A DNA stretch of 14,929 nucleotides from an uncultured Hungatella sp. (lineage in GTDB: Bacteria; Bacillota; Clostridia; Lachnospirales; Lachnospiraceae): the NCBI GenBank assembly GCA_910585645.1, contig CAJUFP010000110.1, positions 1 through 14,929 on the forward strand, written 5' to 3'. The notes under the pieces were generated by a model. The model did not search any database. It was not told where the DNA came from and saw only the letters and a list, made by a program, of their open reading frames with translations. Shown here in pieces: positions 14,128-14,929 of the stretch (the stretch's first letter is position 1; each line of letters starts with the position of its first letter). The position numbers were made by a program, and so were the translations under genes.

Positions 14128-14370
14128 TTGAAAAGTATATATGACGAAGACTACATAGAAATCATAACCCGCCTGCGGGTTATTCGCTGTAACAAACAAA
14201 TAACTCAGCAAGAATTAGCAAAACAAATGGGTAAGACCCAATCTTTTATCTCAAAGATTGAAAGCTGCGAACGAAGACTGGACGTGATCGAATTTCTAAG
14301 ATGGATAGATACGTTAGGTATAAGATTTTCAGAAGTCATACCATCAAAATATAACAAAGGAGAATCATAA
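14128..14370 (+). CDS. XRE-family small regulator, controller (C) protein-like
   Basis: This 80-residue helix-turn-helix DNA-binding protein probably times expression of the nuclease gene relative to the methyltransferase. The HTH region is TQQELAKQMGKTQSFISKIE, the classic XRE/Cro fold. A short helical tail (DVIEFLRWIDTLGI) resembles the dimerisation part of restriction controller proteins, and the size fits that class. I place the start at TTG 14128 because GGAGGT (14114-14119) lies 8 bases before it; the frame is open upstream to another TTG at 14077, but those codons overlap the promoter. The gene diverges from the methyltransferase operon and its stop lies one base before the nuclease start, so the two form an operon. 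Confidence 0.82.
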   Translation: MKSIYDEDYIEIITRLRVIRCNKQITQQELAKQMGKTQSFISKIESCERRLDVIEFLRWIDTLGIRFSEVIPSKYNKGES

Positions 14371-14371
14371 C

Positions 14372-14911
14372 ATGGGGTTCATGCACAAGGATGAATATGA
14401 AGATTATGTCAAACAGTACAATGCTAATGCTATCTCAGAGCAGGAAATTCAAGAAATGAAAGCTGCTCTTTCACCACTAATTGGCGCACAGTTTAATACC
14501 TTATCGATTCCAAAAGAAATATTAACGGCATTTGAGCCTTCACAAATTGGAACAATTGTTGGATCCCTTATGGATGCCTGTATTCCTCAGTTATCTACAT
14601 TAACCGATTCTCGTATTTTCGACTCTGTGGGCTTATCAAAAAATGAAGGAATATTAGGAGATCGTGAAGGATATCCTGATTATATTCACACATCTGGTAA
14701 AAGACTGGAATTGAAACTTTTATTTGTCGATAATCCAAATATAGGAATGAAAAGACCCTCTACCCCTCGTGAACCATCCGCGCGTCTCACCCAAAAAGTT
14801 ACATTTAAAAATATTATTCCAGATAAAGATATGCTTCTGGTAATAGCCTATACACTAAAACAAAGAAAGGACAATCCTAGTAGTCTGTCCTTAAAATACT
14901 TGTGTATATAA
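14372..14911 (+). CDS. Putative PD-(D/E)XK Type II-like restriction endonuclease
   Basis: This 179-residue protein is the presumed DNA-cleaving component. The N-terminal half is mainly helical. The centre contains a complete PD-(D/E)XK signature: Pro102-Asp103 in REGYPDYIH and, nine residues on, Glu113-Leu-Lys115 in KRLELKLLF, the spacing expected for two core strands. A further strand lies at DKDMLLVIAYTLK (151-163). There is no helicase or translocase domain, unlike a Type I R subunit. The start has AAAGGAG about 9 bases upstream. The C-terminus stops soon after the last core strand (SLSLKYLCI), earlier than I would expect for a complete enzyme of this fold, so a 3' frameshift or truncation is possible; the window ends 18 bases later. 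I do not recognise a named family. Restriction function is inferred from motif plus operon context. Confidence 0.68.
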   Translation: MGFMHKDEYEDYVKQYNANAISEQEIQEMKAALSPLIGAQFNTLSIPKEILTAFEPSQIGTIVGSLMDACIPQLSTLTDSRIFDSVGLSKNEGILGDREGYPDYIHTSGKRLELKLLFVDNPNIGMKRPSTPREPSARLTQKVTFKNIIPDKDMLLVIAYTLKQRKDNPSSLSLKYLCI

Positions 14912-14928
14912 TTGACGTATAGTATAAT
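14900..14928 (+). promoter_or_regulatory. Promoter-like sequence at the window edge
   Basis: TTGTGT (14900-14905) and a perfect TATAAT (14923-14928) are spaced by 17 bases, spanning the end of the nuclease frame. It could drive a gene beyond the window. AT-rich sequence makes a chance match plausible. Confidence 0.35.
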
Positions 14929-14929
14929 G

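Overview
The window looks like a chromosomal segment of a Gram-positive clostridial bacterium, most likely Lachnospiraceae. The reasons are strong AGGAGG-type ribosome sites, a SleB-type cell wall hydrolase, and the clostridial style of the AAA-ATPase/PD-(D/E)XK relics. That placement is inference from gene content. No rRNA, tRNA, CRISPR array or transposase was seen.

The left two thirds (about 1-10,045) is GC-rich and every gene is on the minus strand. Read in transcription order (right to left), it holds a lysine/arginine/glutamate-rich hypothetical protein (10045-9287), a secreted SleB-family hydrolase (9095-8316), an M32 zinc carboxypeptidase (8080-6575) and a complete five-gene peptide-type ABC importer. 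The importer genes are the substrate-binding lipoprotein (6237-4540), two permeases (4386-3466 and 3464-2493) and two ATPases (2123-1134 and 1137-157). Importer and M32 peptidase together suggest peptide uptake followed by trimming in the cytoplasm. The non-coding DNA here is unusually structured. The binding-protein leader carries a promoter, an intrinsic terminator and a 15-codon Leu-rich reading frame. An identical 33-bp palindrome flanks both ends of the binding-protein gene. The spacer between the second permease and the first ATPase is built from two kinds of degenerate tandem repeat. The hydrolase start codon abuts a bidirectional terminator-like hairpin.

From about 10,080 to the end, the DNA is visibly AT-richer and looks acquired. 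First come two decayed genes of AAA-ATPase/PD-(D/E)XK families: 11577-10167, broken by a frameshifting internal deletion and a probable second in-frame deletion, and 12059-11723, of which only three frame-scattered fragments remain.

After the relics lies a compact restriction-modification locus. A minus-strand operon encodes an HsdM-like N6-adenine methyltransferase and a half-length, single-target-domain specificity subunit. A divergent plus-strand operon encodes an 80-residue XRE/C-protein-like regulator and a small PD-(D/E)XK nuclease. The component set (C + R + HsdM-like M + half-length S) matches the AhdI-type 'Type IIH' plan, intermediate between Type I and Type II. The shared intergenic region has overlapping divergent promoters straddled by a direct repeat that is a natural operator for the regulator. 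This locus is the most interesting system in the window.
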